Notes: generated by a model not told the origin, from the sequence alone. Shown: positions 1 through 8,797, numbered from the stretch's first letter. The stretch: 64,000 bases of DNA from Bacteroides caecimuris (GCF_001688725.2 NZ_CP015401.2:4472001-4536000), one strand, 5' to 3'. Numbers and translations: made by a program.

Positions 1-435
1 ATATTCGGAAGTGCGCTCAATGGTGGGGTGAATATCAATCAATTCACAGACCATCCGGCAGAGTTCTTCGTTGAAATCGATTAAAAACTCGTATTTCTTT
101 TCATAGAAAGGGCGGAAGTCATCCTTGTAGTACTCGAAGAAAGGAGTATTGTTGTAGGCCGATTCGATGGCGTTCCAATGTAGATGTCTCCAGTTGCCGT
201 GGTCGGAGATGCGGATATCCTTCATTGGGCACTTCAATGTATCGGGCTTTACGGTTGGGATGGAAAGAGCTAACTCACCCGATGGGCCGGCAATGGTGCA
301 CCGGTTGCGGTAGGTTTGTTTTATATAGTGGTCGTATTGTTCTACAAACACTTTGTCATAAGCCAGTAGTTTGGTATAATATTCAACAGGAGCGAGATAG
401 GCTGAAGATAAATAAGCGATGTTCATTTCTTTCAT
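1..435 (-). CDS. WbqC-like family protein (3' end outside window)
   Basis: The first 145 codons of a minus-strand gene are present and the frame stays open to base 1, so the C-terminus lies beyond the window. The N-terminus (MNIAYLSSAYLAPVEYYTKL) and the later run HWNAIESAYNNTPFFEYY fit the WbqC-like family, in which the conserved N-terminal stretch and a YxxxPFF-type motif recur. The family is found in polysaccharide and amino-sugar loci, but its reaction is poorly defined. Two in-frame ATGs (435 and 426) are possible starts; I use the first. It lies 80 bp downstream of the signal peptidase paralog and is probably the last visible gene of the dapB-lepB unit. Family assignment is from recall of the sequence pattern and is fairly secure; function is not. 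Confidence 0.75.
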   Translation of the reverse strand, partial: MKEMNIAYLSSAYLAPVEYYTKLLAYDKVFVEQYDHYIKQTYRNRCTIAGPSGELALSIPTVKPDTLKCPMKDIRISDHGNWRHLHWNAIESAYNNTPFFEYYKDDFRPFYEKKYEFLIDFNEELCRMVCELIDIHPTIERTSEY

Positions 436-515
436 TTTAATTCGTTTAGGAGGCTTTGTTAGTAAGGATATTATGAGATATTATGAAGAGGATGTTTCTT
501 TGATGATTCGGCAGA

Positions 516-1460
516 TCATTTCACTGTTCTGAAGAAACGCTTCCACCGATATCCGTCAAACAAACCTGTTTCTTTTTCTTTAGAGAACCAAATGACGGAG
601 GCTTTTCCGATGATATGGTCTTGCGGGACAAATCCGAAGAGCCGTGAGTCGGAGAAGTTGACCGTATTGTTAGACCCCATCCAATAGTAATCTTTGGTGA
701 AATAACAGTGTTGTGTGGGTTTTCCGTCCACGTAGAGAGTGTCGTTCTTTATTTCTGCCTGTTTGCCTTCGTGCATCACGAGGGTATTCCGCAGCAAGGT
801 CATGTTCCAGGGATAGACCCGGATGAATTTCCCTTTTCCGGGGACAATCAGCGGATTTGGTTCGGCATCTTCTTTGTTCGACAAAGGTTGGACGAAACTC
901 TCTTTCCCATTCATGGCCTGTTCCAACAGATAATATTCGTAGCGGCTGAAACTGCGCACATGGGTACTGTCATTACTTCCCATCAATCCGTCGTTGGTAA
1001 TGGAAAGGGTATGCATGAGTGACGTAATCAGATTTTCTTTTGAAGCGGGATACGAATAAAGTCTTTTCTTATCCGGGTTAAACTGTGCCTCCGGAGAAAT
1101 AACGGAGAAAAGAGAATCGACCAATAACGTATCGCCCGGAACTCCGAGACAACGGCTGATATAGATTTCCCGACGGTCGATGACAGGTTGCCGGATTCCG
1201 GCAGGATTATTGAACACTACGATGTCTTGCCGACGCACGGGACTCTCGCACCAGCGGTGATAAGAGAAAAGCGACATGAAAGGAATCCGCAACCCGTAAC
1301 TCCATTTGTTGACCAGGATACGTTCACCCTGAAAAATGGAATTCTCCATGCCGGTGGAAGGGATAAGGCAGGACGTGAAAGCAAATCCCCGGAGCAGAAG
1401 CACTACGGCTACTGCTCCGGCAAATGCTAGTATCCATTTGAATTTACGAATGTTCATCAA
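516..1460 (-). CDS. Signal peptidase I paralog lacking catalytic Ser and Lys (probable pseudoenzyme)
   Basis: The protein has 314 residues, with one N-terminal membrane segment (about residues 8-30) and the type I signal peptidase S26 fold. Box B reads IPSTGMENS, so the position of the catalytic serine (the S before M in E. coli PSGSM) is Gly37. Box D reads YISRCLGVPGD, so the general-base lysine is Ser102. The remaining boxes (GERILVNKWSYG, and the C-terminal MGSNNTVNFSDSRLFGFVP) are well preserved, which argues for a maintained but non-catalytic protein rather than decay. It lies 39 bp downstream of an intact lepB that has both residues. A role as partner or regulator of that enzyme is inference. 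Ser35 could in principle substitute as nucleophile, but no lysine is at the normal site. Confidence 0.85.
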   Translation of the reverse strand: MMNIRKFKWILAFAGAVAVVLLLRGFAFTSCLIPSTGMENSIFQGERILVNKWSYGLRIPFMSLFSYHRWCESPVRRQDIVVFNNPAGIRQPVIDRREIYISRCLGVPGDTLLVDSLFSVISPEAQFNPDKKRLYSYPASKENLITSLMHTLSITNDGLMGSNDSTHVRSFSRYEYYLLEQAMNGKESFVQPLSNKEDAEPNPLIVPGKGKFIRVYPWNMTLLRNTLVMHEGKQAEIKNDTLYVDGKPTQHCYFTKDYYWMGSNNTVNFSDSRLFGFVPQDHIIGKASVIWFSKEKETGLFDGYRWKRFFRTVK

Positions 1461-1499
1461 CTTTTATCACCTTATCACTCTATGCTATCCGTACACTTA

Positions 1500-2984
1500 T
1501 CAGCCTACCCACTTGAAGAGGCGGTTCCAGCGAATCTTGCCGTCGAACCATCCACGGTCTTTGTCAAGCGATAGCCATACAACAATCGGTTTGCCCACTA
1601 CGTGGTCTTCGGGCACAAAACCCCAATAACGGGAGTCGGCGGAGTTGTGACGGTTGTCGCCCATCATCCAGTAATAATCCATTTTGAAGGTATACTCGTT
1701 GGTCTTTTCACCGTTGATGTAGATACCGTCCGGTTTCACTTCCAGCTTATTGCCTTCGTAGGCTACGATGCAACGCTCATAGATAGGCAGGTTGTCTTCT
1801 GTGAGGGTAATGGTAGCTCCTTTGGCAGGAATCCAGATCGGACCGTAATTGTTGCGGTTCCATTGGGTATAAAGATTGAGCGGATACATCTGTCCGGCAT
1901 AATCTTCGGGTTCCATGACTATTTTGCTGATTAGCTTTTTGTTGCCCAAAAGCGTTTCATACATCTTCTTGGTTAGCGGGAAATGATATACCGGGTTCAG
2001 TTTGCCTTGTGCATTCCGGCTGTCCAGTCCCATTTCCAGCAATCCGCTTTCCCAGCCGGAGTCTTCTATCAGCATGGTGTCATCCTTGCTGATGCCTAAT
2101 TCGCGCAGCATATCCTCGGGAATGTACGGGCCGGTGGTCTGTACGAAGTAATTGAATTGCAGGTTTTCGGGGTTTTCGATTGCTTTACCGTCAATCATCA
2201 CCTGTCCGCCTACAATCTGAAGGGTATCACCGGGCAGGCCGACACAACGCTTCACATAATTCTCGCGACGGTCTACCGGGCGCCAGAGGACTTCACCGTA
2301 AATGCGCGGGTTGTTCATTATCTGTTTACGTCCTGCAGCATAGTACAAATCATAGATAGCACGTTGCTGGGCGCGTGTCAGACTATCCATTTCAATCTGT
2401 TTGGAATAGATACGTTGTCCTTCGCCGTAAGCCAGCGTATAGAAGTCCGTTGTCTGTTGGTAGTTCACTGCTACCGTATCTCCTGCGGGGAAGTTGAAGA
2501 CAACAATGTCATTCAGTTTCACTTTGCCGAAGCCCGGTACCCGTTTGTACTTCCATTGTGGCCACTCGATATATGATTTAGTATTGAAGACAGGTAGTGT
2601 ATGCTGCGCCAACGGCATGGAAAGGGGAGTGTTCGGTACGCGGGGACCGTAACTCATCTTGCTCACATACAAGAAGTCGCCCACCAGCAATGATTTTTCC
2701 AGCGAAGAAGAAGGAATCTGATAATTCTGGAAGATGTAGATATTGACGAAGTAGACAGCAACCAACGCAAACACGATGGCGTCTACCCAGCTCATGACAC
2801 TGCGAACAGCCGGATTCTTCGACTTCTTCCAAAAAGACCAGGGAATTTTCTTTGTGATATAAATATCGAAAATGAAAGGAACAACAATCAATCCCCACCA
2901 ACTCCGTACCCAGATAAGGAAGATGAGGTAAAGTAGAATAACGATGGCACATTTGATCCATTGTGCGCGTGTGGCTTGTCTCAT
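1500..2984 (-). CDS. lepB: Signal peptidase I (large Bacteroidetes form)
   Basis: This 494-residue enzyme cleaves signal peptides from exported proteins at the periplasmic face of the inner membrane. Two hydrophobic stretches (about residues 10-43 and 66-86) precede box B, IPSSSLEKS, where Ser94 is the expected nucleophile. Box D, YVKRCVGLPGD, carries the general-base Lys245. The C-terminal GDNRHNSADSRYWGFVP box is canonical. It is much longer than E. coli LepB (324 residues) because of extra sequence between and after the catalytic boxes, a pattern usual in Bacteroides. It lies 35 bp downstream of dapB and 39 bp upstream of the non-catalytic paralog, so the three are probably cotranscribed. 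Confidence 0.93.
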   Translation of the reverse strand: MRQATRAQWIKCAIVILLYLIFLIWVRSWWGLIVVPFIFDIYITKKIPWSFWKKSKNPAVRSVMSWVDAIVFALVAVYFVNIYIFQNYQIPSSSLEKSLLVGDFLYVSKMSYGPRVPNTPLSMPLAQHTLPVFNTKSYIEWPQWKYKRVPGFGKVKLNDIVVFNFPAGDTVAVNYQQTTDFYTLAYGEGQRIYSKQIEMDSLTRAQQRAIYDLYYAAGRKQIMNNPRIYGEVLWRPVDRRENYVKRCVGLPGDTLQIVGGQVMIDGKAIENPENLQFNYFVQTTGPYIPEDMLRELGISKDDTMLIEDSGWESGLLEMGLDSRNAQGKLNPVYHFPLTKKMYETLLGNKKLISKIVMEPEDYAGQMYPLNLYTQWNRNNYGPIWIPAKGATITLTEDNLPIYERCIVAYEGNKLEVKPDGIYINGEKTNEYTFKMDYYWMMGDNRHNSADSRYWGFVPEDHVVGKPIVVWLSLDKDRGWFDGKIRWNRLFKWVG

Positions 2985-3019
2985 AATGTTATATTTGTTT
3001 AGAACTAGCTTCTGATATT

Positions 3020-3784
3020 TTAGTCATTTAAGAACGGGAATAAATCACTCATGCCCAAAAAGCCTTCGTGTGTGGCAGTATATTCGGCAGCCAATACGGC
3101 TCCCAATACAAATCCGCCACGGCTCTTGGCATCGTGGGTGATAGAAATGGTGTCTACATCAGACTCATACCGGATGGTATGAAGTCCGAAAACCTCACCC
3201 TCACGGATCGAGCTGATAGGAAGTTCGTTAGGGGCACAATCGTTGGTTCCGCTAATGGTTCCGTCCGGTGCAAGGAAAGTCCCTTTCACCCATTTGTCCT
3301 TACGGTCTATCTTTTCCAGAATACCTTCCGCCAGTGTAATGGCTGTTCCGCTGGGGGCATCCAGCTTGTGAATATGATGTGTCTCGCTCATGGTGACATC
3401 GTATGCGGGGAACTGGTTCATGATTTTAGCCAGATACTTGTTGAGAGCGGAGAAGATGCTGACTCCCAGGCTGAAGTTGGACGACCAAAAGAGTGTTTTT
3501 CCCCCTTCCGTGCAGAGCTTCTTGATTTCTTCGCCATGCTCCGCCATCCATCCGGTACTGCCCGATACCAGTTTCACACCGGCTTTGAACGTTTTCATAT
3601 AATTGCTGTAAGCTACCATCGGATTGGTAAACTCAATGGCCACATCGGCCGATTTGAACGCTTCCGATTCGAAGTCATCCTGATTATTGATATCAATGAT
3701 GCAGACGATTTCATGTCCGCGACTACGGGCAACCTTTTCTATCTCTTTGCCCATCTTTCCGTAACCGATCAGTGCTATTTTCAT
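3020..3784 (-). CDS. dapB: 4-hydroxy-tetrahydrodipicolinate reductase
   Basis: DapB performs the NAD(P)H-dependent reduction step of the diaminopimelate/lysine pathway in the cytoplasm. The N-terminal dinucleotide-binding motif is KIALIGYGKMGKEIE. The substrate-binding/catalytic region has SETHHIHKLDAPSGTA, matching the family signature ExHHxxKxDxPSGTA, and STGW and SSNFSLGV follow the usual pattern. I start at the ATG at 3784 (254 residues). An upstream in-frame extension of 22 residues would run through the promoter and has no family counterpart. It is the first gene of the minus-strand unit with lepB and is driven from a divergent promoter region shared with the DUF2851 gene. Confidence 0.95.
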   Translation of the reverse strand: MKIALIGYGKMGKEIEKVARSRGHEIVCIIDINNQDDFESEAFKSADVAIEFTNPMVAYSNYMKTFKAGVKLVSGSTGWMAEHGEEIKKLCTEGGKTLFWSSNFSLGVSIFSALNKYLAKIMNQFPAYDVTMSETHHIHKLDAPSGTAITLAEGILEKIDRKDKWVKGTFLAPDGTISGTNDCAPNELPISSIREGEVFGLHTIRYESDVDTISITHDAKSRGGFVLGAVLAAEYTATHEGFLGMSDLFPFLND

Positions 3785-3816
3785 TGTTTTTTGACTTATA
3801 TTCAAAATAATAGTTG

Positions 3817-3824
3817 CAAAGATA
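3817..3824 (-). promoter_or_regulatory. Bacteroides -7 promoter box for dapB
   Basis: On the minus strand the sequence is TATCTTTG, an exact match to the Bacteroides -7 consensus TAnnTTTG, 33 bp upstream of the dapB ATG. It sits back to back with the plus-strand box for the DUF2851 gene. No clear -33 TTTG was found. Confidence 0.6.
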
Positions 3825-3834
3825 AGATTTTTAT

Positions 3835-3842
3835 TACATTTG
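3835..3842 (+). promoter_or_regulatory. Bacteroides -7 promoter box for DUF2851 gene
   Basis: TACATTTG matches TAnnTTTG. A GTTG at 3813-3816, 18 bp upstream, may serve as the -33 element. The box is 25 bp upstream of the ATG at 3868, so the leader would be very short. Confidence 0.55.
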
Positions 3843-3867
3843 CAGCGCACATTAACGTCTTGTTAAC

Positions 3868-5157
3868 ATGGAACACCTTCTTCACTACGTGTGGAAACAT
3901 AAATTATTTCCCCTGAAAGTACTGCAAACCACCAACGGTTTACCGGTAGAAGTGATTGACCCCGGTCTGCAAAACCCCAACGCCGGTCCCGACTTTTTCA
4001 ACGCGAAACTAAAGATTGATGGCGCCTTGTGGGTGGGAAACATCGAAATACATACACACGCTTCCGACTGGTTCCGCCACGGACATCATTCTGACAAAGC
4101 ATACGACTCTGTAATTCTTCATGTGGTGAGCGAAGCAGATGCGGAAATAACCCGTTCCAACGGTGAACCGATCCCGCAACTGTTACTGACTTGTCCGGAA
4201 AATGTGCGGTTGCATTATCGCGAACTTTGTGTGGCGGACCAATATCCGGCTTGTTATCCCGTCCTTGCCTCTCTTCCCAAACTTACCATTCATTCCTGGC
4301 TGACCGCTTTGCAAACGGAACGTTTGGAGCAGAAAGCGCAGTTAATCACACAGCGTCTCGCCCTTTGTAACCGTAATTGGGAAGATGCTTTCTTTATCAC
4401 CCTTGCCCGTAATTTCGGTTTTGGCTTGAATGGAGATGCTTTTGAAACGTGGGCGGGATTACTGCCGTTTCGTGCGATGGATAAGCACCGGAATGATTTG
4501 TTTCAGATAGAGGCTTTTTTCTATGGTTTGGCGGGATTGTTGGAAGAGAAGTTTCTGAAAAGGGAACAGGAAGACGAGTATAGTCTCCGTCTTTGTAAGG
4601 AGTTCCGTTATCTGCAGCGGAAGTTTGAAATCGGGCAGGGGATGGACGCTACGTTATGGCGTTTTCTACGGCTTCGTCCGGATAACTTTCCGCATATTCG
4701 CCTGGCACAGTTGGCTTATCTCTATCAGAAAGGGGATAAGTTGTTTTCACGTTTGCTGGAAGCGGAAACGCTGGCGGATGTGAGAACTTTGCTGGATACA
4801 CGTACGTCTTCCTATTGGGAGAATCATTATTTGTTCGGGCGACTTTCTTCGCAAAAGGAGAAAACGCTGGGAGAGCGTTCCAAGGATTTGATTATCATTA
4901 ATACAGTGGTTCCTTTTCTTTATACATACGGTTTGCATAAGGCAGATGAACGAATGTGTGAACGTGCCGGACGCTTTTTGGAAGAATTGAAGGCGGAGAG
5001 CAATCATATTATCCGCTCGTGGAGCGATGCCGGGCTTCCGGTTGTCAGTGCGGCGGATAGTCAGGCATTGATACAGTTGCAAAAAGAGTATTGCGATAAA
5101 CGGAAATGTTTGTATTGCCGTTTTGGTTATGAGTATTTGAAACATAATTCTTTATAG
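3868..5157 (+). CDS. DUF2851 family protein
   Basis: This 429-residue cytosolic protein has no signal peptide or membrane segment. The N-terminal region (EHLLHYVWKHKLFP, then NPNAGPDFFNAKLKIDG and GNIEIHTHASDW) is characteristic of DUF2851, a family common in Bacteroidetes and near single-copy. The NxGPDFxxA, GxVEIH and HxxxDWxxHxH spacing recalls a nuclease-like core, but no reaction is established to my knowledge. The C-terminus has a Cys pair and a RFGYE element (CDKRKCLYCRFGYEYLK). It is divergent from dapB with its own promoter box. Family call is from recognised motifs; function is unknown. Confidence 0.85.
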   Translation: MEHLLHYVWKHKLFPLKVLQTTNGLPVEVIDPGLQNPNAGPDFFNAKLKIDGALWVGNIEIHTHASDWFRHGHHSDKAYDSVILHVVSEADAEITRSNGEPIPQLLLTCPENVRLHYRELCVADQYPACYPVLASLPKLTIHSWLTALQTERLEQKAQLITQRLALCNRNWEDAFFITLARNFGFGLNGDAFETWAGLLPFRAMDKHRNDLFQIEAFFYGLAGLLEEKFLKREQEDEYSLRLCKEFRYLQRKFEIGQGMDATLWRFLRLRPDNFPHIRLAQLAYLYQKGDKLFSRLLEAETLADVRTLLDTRTSSYWENHYLFGRLSSQKEKTLGERSKDLIIINTVVPFLYTYGLHKADERMCERAGRFLEELKAESNHIIRSWSDAGLPVVSAADSQALIQLQKEYCDKRKCLYCRFGYEYLKHNSL

Positions 5158-5194
5158 GGTACATTTTATTAGAATTGTTTGCTTATATAATCCA

Positions 5195-5222
5195 GTCCGA
5201 GGTCTAGTTTCCGACTTCGGAC
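5195..5222. terminator. Stem-loop after DUF2851 gene
   Basis: A 10-bp stem (GTCCGAGGTC with GACTTCGGAC, one G-T wobble) closes an 8-nt loop, 38 bp after the DUF2851 stop. No T-run follows on either strand, so a role as terminator is plausible but not certain. The convergent gene ends at 5343. The remainder of this 185-bp gap shows nothing else. Confidence 0.4.
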
Positions 5223-5342
5223 TCAGCAATATCTACGCCTAAGTGCGAATACAGTGTGTAGACGTCTATTTAATGTCAGTTCGATATAATTTAAAACAAT
5301 GCAAGTTGCCTGTCTTTGATGAATTCAAAACAGTTTCTTTCA

Positions 5343-6209
5343 CTATAACTTTTCTACTTCCTCTTTAGACAATCCGGTAGCTTGTGAAATTATATCGATA
5401 GCTACTCCCAATTGTTTCAGATTTCGAGCATTATTCCAATTGGCTTCTCTTGCTCCTTCTTCTCTTCCTTTCTTTTCCGCTGTAGACATAACACTATACC
5501 AGTCACGGAAATTTTTCAAACTGTCCCAATACTCGCTCAGTTCAGTCTTGGTGAATTTAGCTATTTCCGCAGTTTCAAAAAGACGGTCAAAAACTCTGTT
5601 CTGTAATGCTTTAGGACGTTCAAGCAGAGAAGCAAGATTACGCAAGACAAACAGCCACTTGTCAAACATGTTCTCCAACTCATCCTCATTCTTGTTGAAT
5701 TTTGGCATTTCAAGGTAAACAAAGGTGAGCTTGTCATAGAATATCTTGTGCGTATAAAGGTCTACAAGCTTCACCTCATGATGGAAATACTTCTCATCCG
5801 AATTGTCAAAGGAGAAATTCAGGATACCCACCACATAAACAGCCTTCAACTCATAATCCCATTCCCCCCGTTTGGCCTGCTCACGAATAGGGAAAGTGGA
5901 ATAAAAGACACTGCGGTCCTTAAAGAACTGCTGCTCGCCACGCTGCATCTCAACCAGGAACTTCTCGCCTTTCTCATTCTCGCAATATACATCAAATACG
6001 GCACGACGGTCATATTCCTGCGTGCCAAGATGTTCCGCATTAAGATAAGTGACATCCTTGATAACCTCCTCCTTGAATAAGAGCGCATTCAAAAAGCTGA
6101 TCAACAATTCCTTATTCATTGCTGTTCCAAAAAGCAACTTGAATCCGAAATCGGTATATGGATTTACATATTTATCCTGTATTCCTTCCGTTCCCATGTC
6201 TTTTTCCAT
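5343..6209 (-). CDS. Rpn-like / PD-(D/E)XK nuclease family transposase-like protein
   Basis: This 288-residue protein has the opening YVNPYTDFGFKLLFG and the core pair FDVYCENEKGEKFLVEMQR, that is the D...ExQ active-site pattern of the PDDEXK_2/Rpn group. Relatives are annotated as PD-(D/E)XK transposase-family proteins or recombination-promoting nucleases, and occur in many scattered copies in Bacteroides. The C-terminus is charged (AEKKGREEGAREANW) and ends in the GLSKEEVEKL tail that recurs in this group. No terminal inverted repeats were found immediately flanking it. It stands alone between a stem-loop and a 395-bp gap. The active-site D, E and Q are all present, so it is probably intact. 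Confidence 0.85.
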   Translation of the reverse strand: MEKDMGTEGIQDKYVNPYTDFGFKLLFGTAMNKELLISFLNALLFKEEVIKDVTYLNAEHLGTQEYDRRAVFDVYCENEKGEKFLVEMQRGEQQFFKDRSVFYSTFPIREQAKRGEWDYELKAVYVVGILNFSFDNSDEKYFHHEVKLVDLYTHKIFYDKLTFVYLEMPKFNKNEDELENMFDKWLFVLRNLASLLERPKALQNRVFDRLFETAEIAKFTKTELSEYWDSLKNFRDWYSVMSTAEKKGREEGAREANWNNARNLKQLGVAIDIISQATGLSKEEVEKL

Positions 6210-6603
6210 TTTTTATAGTTTGAAATTCCAATCCAGCCCCCTTCGTATAACAATAATATGGATTTCCTTTTGAAATGCCTCAATAGCCTTCCGGAGCATT
6301 ATGTACAAAAGTAGCAATAATCAGATATAATCAAACAGAAAAAGGCTATTTTAACAGAGGGATGAAAATATCCGGGCAAAGATTATCCCTTATTATATAA
6401 GCCTCGTTATTTTGTTATTTGTACGGTTGTCTATGGACCGGCTATTTTTTTCAGGCTGTCCAATTATTTTCCTGACTTCGTCAACGCGTACCCCAAAATC
6501 AGGGTATGAAAAGTTACAAAACATTATTTATCAAGATATTATAAAATCAATGTTTTTATAGTGACGAAGTCAGGAGCCTAGAAATTCTTTTTCGTATAAA
6601 TAC
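6210..6603. other. AT-rich intergenic region with a 13-bp inverted repeat pair
   Basis: No gene is visible. CCTGACTTCGTCA at 6471-6483 and its exact reverse complement TGACGAAGTCAGG at 6562-6574 enclose 78 bp, including AT-rich sequence and AAAATCAGGGT. Each arm is itself part-palindromic (TGAC/GTCA). The pair could be the ends of a small non-autonomous element or a long hairpin. No flanking target duplication could be seen by eye. Confidence 0.45.
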
Positions 6604-8214
6604 TTATTGTGTTCTCTTTATATTCTTTTCTTTATGAAGAAACTCTAAAACTTCAGCTTCCATTCGTAAAGCTTTTGTTCCTTTTTTCTTTATCGGTTGT
6701 TTTAAAAGGTAATTTCCCATGTTGGTAGCTGCATTTATATTTCCTTCCTCTATATAAAGCTGGAATAATTTGTACGAAGGAGTGATATGATGTGGAATCA
6801 TGGCAGCAGCCGTTTGATAATATGCTTCAGCCTGGGGAAAATCTTTTTTCTGTTTCCAAAAATCTCCCAGCTTGATATATAGTTCACTATTAGGAGCGAT
6901 TCGGACAGCTGTTTGCAATATTTGTAGTTTTGTATTTAAAGGATAATCTTCCAAACTACTTTTTGAGTAGATGTACATTAACTGTGAATTATAACGAAAT
7001 AATGGATATAATTGGGATAGTTGAGAATAGGTGTCCTTGGATATTTTATTTTTATCCACTATCCTGATAATTGTAGTAAAAGTTTTATGATAAATATGAT
7101 AAGATCCAATTGATATGCATACGATAAAAATGAAGGCTATACTTCTAATGATATATTTTGTAGAATTTGATATTGTAAACGTTTTTATGGTTTTGCTTTT
7201 CATCATACCTATTATGCTGATGAATAATATTTCTAGTGGAAAAACCTCGCCAGGATAAGAAAAAAAAGAGAAGACTAAGAAAGTGATTAAGGCGGATTTC
7301 AGGCAATGGTCAGTATTATTCTTTTCTTTATAACTAAATAATGCATACAACAACCATGTGACAACAACTAGTCCGACTATTCCCTGTTCTGCTGTTATAT
7401 GTAAAAACTCGTTGTAGGCATAAAAAATATTGTCAGCTAATAATATGTATGGAGAATTTGGGTTTTGTAGGAAATATTCAGCCTGATAAAGCATATAATT
7501 AGCTTGCCATCCTCCGGCTCCAATACCGAATAGAGGATAATCTTTTATCATCGTTATTGTGTTATGCCATATTAGCAATCGGCCATCTGCCGAATCTCTT
7601 CTTATAAAGTAGATTGATATGATAAAAACGGTGATGATAAGTAGAAAACTAGATTTCAAAAGAGTTGGTTTGACTTTGATTGTATGTTTTCTTTTTAACC
7701 ATTGCCATAGGAATATCATGCTTCCTACCAATGCAGCTGTCCATCCGGCGCGTGAACCAGATAATAGTAAACCATATAAAATAAAACAGGCTATCATGCA
7801 AAATGATAATGTTAATATACGATGCTTATTTTGTATGTTTTCATAAATGAAAAAAATAGATACTATCCAGCATACTGCTAATAATCCACCTAATGGTCCT
7901 GGATTTCCAAACGTTCCTGTGATTCCAAAATCATGATGATTGCTCTCTAAATAATTCGCTTTTTGAAGTATTGAAATGATGACTTCGGTAATTCCCCAAA
8001 TATAGACCATGTGTAATAGGCAATTGCGATATTGTTTTGATATAATGCGTATGCAAGTATATATAAGGCATAATACAGTTACTCGCCAAATTGATGAGTA
8101 GTCAATAGGTACAGCTCTATTTAAGAACAGTAATATGCATATTGATATAAGTAATATATCTTGCATTCTGATAGTTACAATAGAATGGCTTTTCATACTG
8201 TTTATAAGGTACAT
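6604..8214 (-). CDS. O-antigen ligase/polymerase-like membrane protein (Wzy_C) with C-terminal TPRs
   Basis: The 536-residue protein has about ten hydrophobic segments over residues 15-365. These are followed by a soluble tail with tetratricopeptide-like repeats (NSELYIKLGDFWKQKKDFPQ and following, about residues 440-520). GSRAGW, DYPLFGIGAGGW and AYNEFLHITAEQGIVGL are typical of the Wzy/WaaL/PglL superfamily, whose members join a lipid-linked glycan to lipid A, another glycan or a protein at the periplasmic face. A second start (8196, MKSHS) is possible. No glycosyltransferase, flippase or polysaccharide gene is nearby, so the acceptor is unknown. The gene is AT-rich relative to the flanking housekeeping genes. 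Confidence 0.8.
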   Translation of the reverse strand: MYLINSMKSHSIVTIRMQDILLISICILLFLNRAVPIDYSSIWRVTVLCLIYTCIRIISKQYRNCLLHMVYIWGITEVIISILQKANYLESNHHDFGITGTFGNPGPLGGLLAVCWIVSIFFIYENIQNKHRILTLSFCMIACFILYGLLLSGSRAGWTAALVGSMIFLWQWLKRKHTIKVKPTLLKSSFLLIITVFIISIYFIRRDSADGRLLIWHNTITMIKDYPLFGIGAGGWQANYMLYQAEYFLQNPNSPYILLADNIFYAYNEFLHITAEQGIVGLVVVTWLLYALFSYKEKNNTDHCLKSALITFLVFSFFSYPGEVFPLEILFISIIGMMKSKTIKTFTISNSTKYIIRSIAFIFIVCISIGSYHIYHKTFTTIIRIVDKNKISKDTYSQLSQLYPLFRYNSQLMYIYSKSSLEDYPLNTKLQILQTAVRIAPNSELYIKLGDFWKQKKDFPQAEAYYQTAAAMIPHHITPSYKLFQLYIEEGNINAATNMGNYLLKQPIKKKGTKALRMEAEVLEFLHKEKNIKRTQ

Positions 8215-8310
8215 TCAATTTAAGTGGAAATATATTTATACGTGATTTTACTTCCGTATAATTGTGCGTTGGGCTTGTATGTTATTGGGGAATATGTTTA
8301 TTCAAAGAAG

Positions 8311-8346
8311 CTGTTCTCTTTGCATTGGGCGATACAAAGAGAACAG
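8311..8346 (-). terminator. Terminator-like hairpin after the 8354-13169 operon
   Basis: A perfect 12-bp stem (CTGTTCTCTTTG with CAAAGAGAACAG) and a 12-nt loop start 8 bp past the stop of the last operon gene on the minus strand. CTTCTTTG follows on that strand. It also separates the operon from the O-antigen-ligase-like gene. Confidence 0.6.
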
Positions 8347-8353
8347 AATGTAA

Positions 8354-8791
8354 TTATTTCCATAAAAAGACTTTGGTTATATCTTCTTTATTGACATAAT
8401 AAATCTTTTCTACTGAATTATAGGCTTCCACATGCAATCTTACTTCTACTGAATAGGCAGAGTCTACCCACCTACTTAAATTCAACGAATAGTCTTGTTT
8501 TTGCAAAGCAAATATAATAAAATCTATTCTTCGTGATGAATCCTGCTGAAACACATATTCATTTCTTTTCTTTATAACTACGCCATTGCTATCTTTTAAT
8601 GTAATAGTGTAATACGTCCCTTTCTTAGGTTCATCATCAGACTTGGGACGTAAAAAGACAGGAGCATTATATTTGTTCTCCAACACAAGCTGAATCTGCT
8701 TTGTTTTTTTATCGAATGACAAATCTGCTTCGACTTGGGAAAAAGCCAATAAAGGCAACCCCAAAAATAAAATAACTAATATTGTTCTCAT
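8354..8791 (-). CDS. Small exported protein of unknown function
   Basis: This 145-residue protein has a signal peptide (MRTILVILFLGLPLLAFSQ, cleavage near residue 19). The mature part is predicted all-beta by eye (alternating runs such as KQIQLVLENKYNAPVFLRP and YSVEVRLHVEAY), with no cysteines or known motif. It is the last of four exported proteins in one operon, 6 bp after the HExxH lipoprotein gene. It may be a periplasmic partner or inhibitor of that protein, but this is only context. I do not recognise the family. Confidence 0.7.
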   Translation of the reverse strand: MRTILVILFLGLPLLAFSQVEADLSFDKKTKQIQLVLENKYNAPVFLRPKSDDEPKKGTYYTITLKDSNGVVIKKRNEYVFQQDSSRRIDFIIFALQKQDYSLNLSRWVDSAYSVEVRLHVEAYNSVEKIYYVNKEDITKVFLWK

Positions 8792-8797
8792 AATATA

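Noticed and set aside
3068..3916. 282-codon plus-strand open frame
   Set aside because: It is antisense to dapB, shows no family motif and exists only because the dapB codon use leaves that frame open.
5195..5222. Mobile-element end
   Set aside because: The hairpin is a single structure with no partner copy and no adjacent transposase; a terminator is the simpler reading.
5343..6209. Complete insertion sequence
   Set aside because: The protein is Rpn/PD-(D/E)XK-like, but no flanking terminal inverted repeats or target duplication were found.
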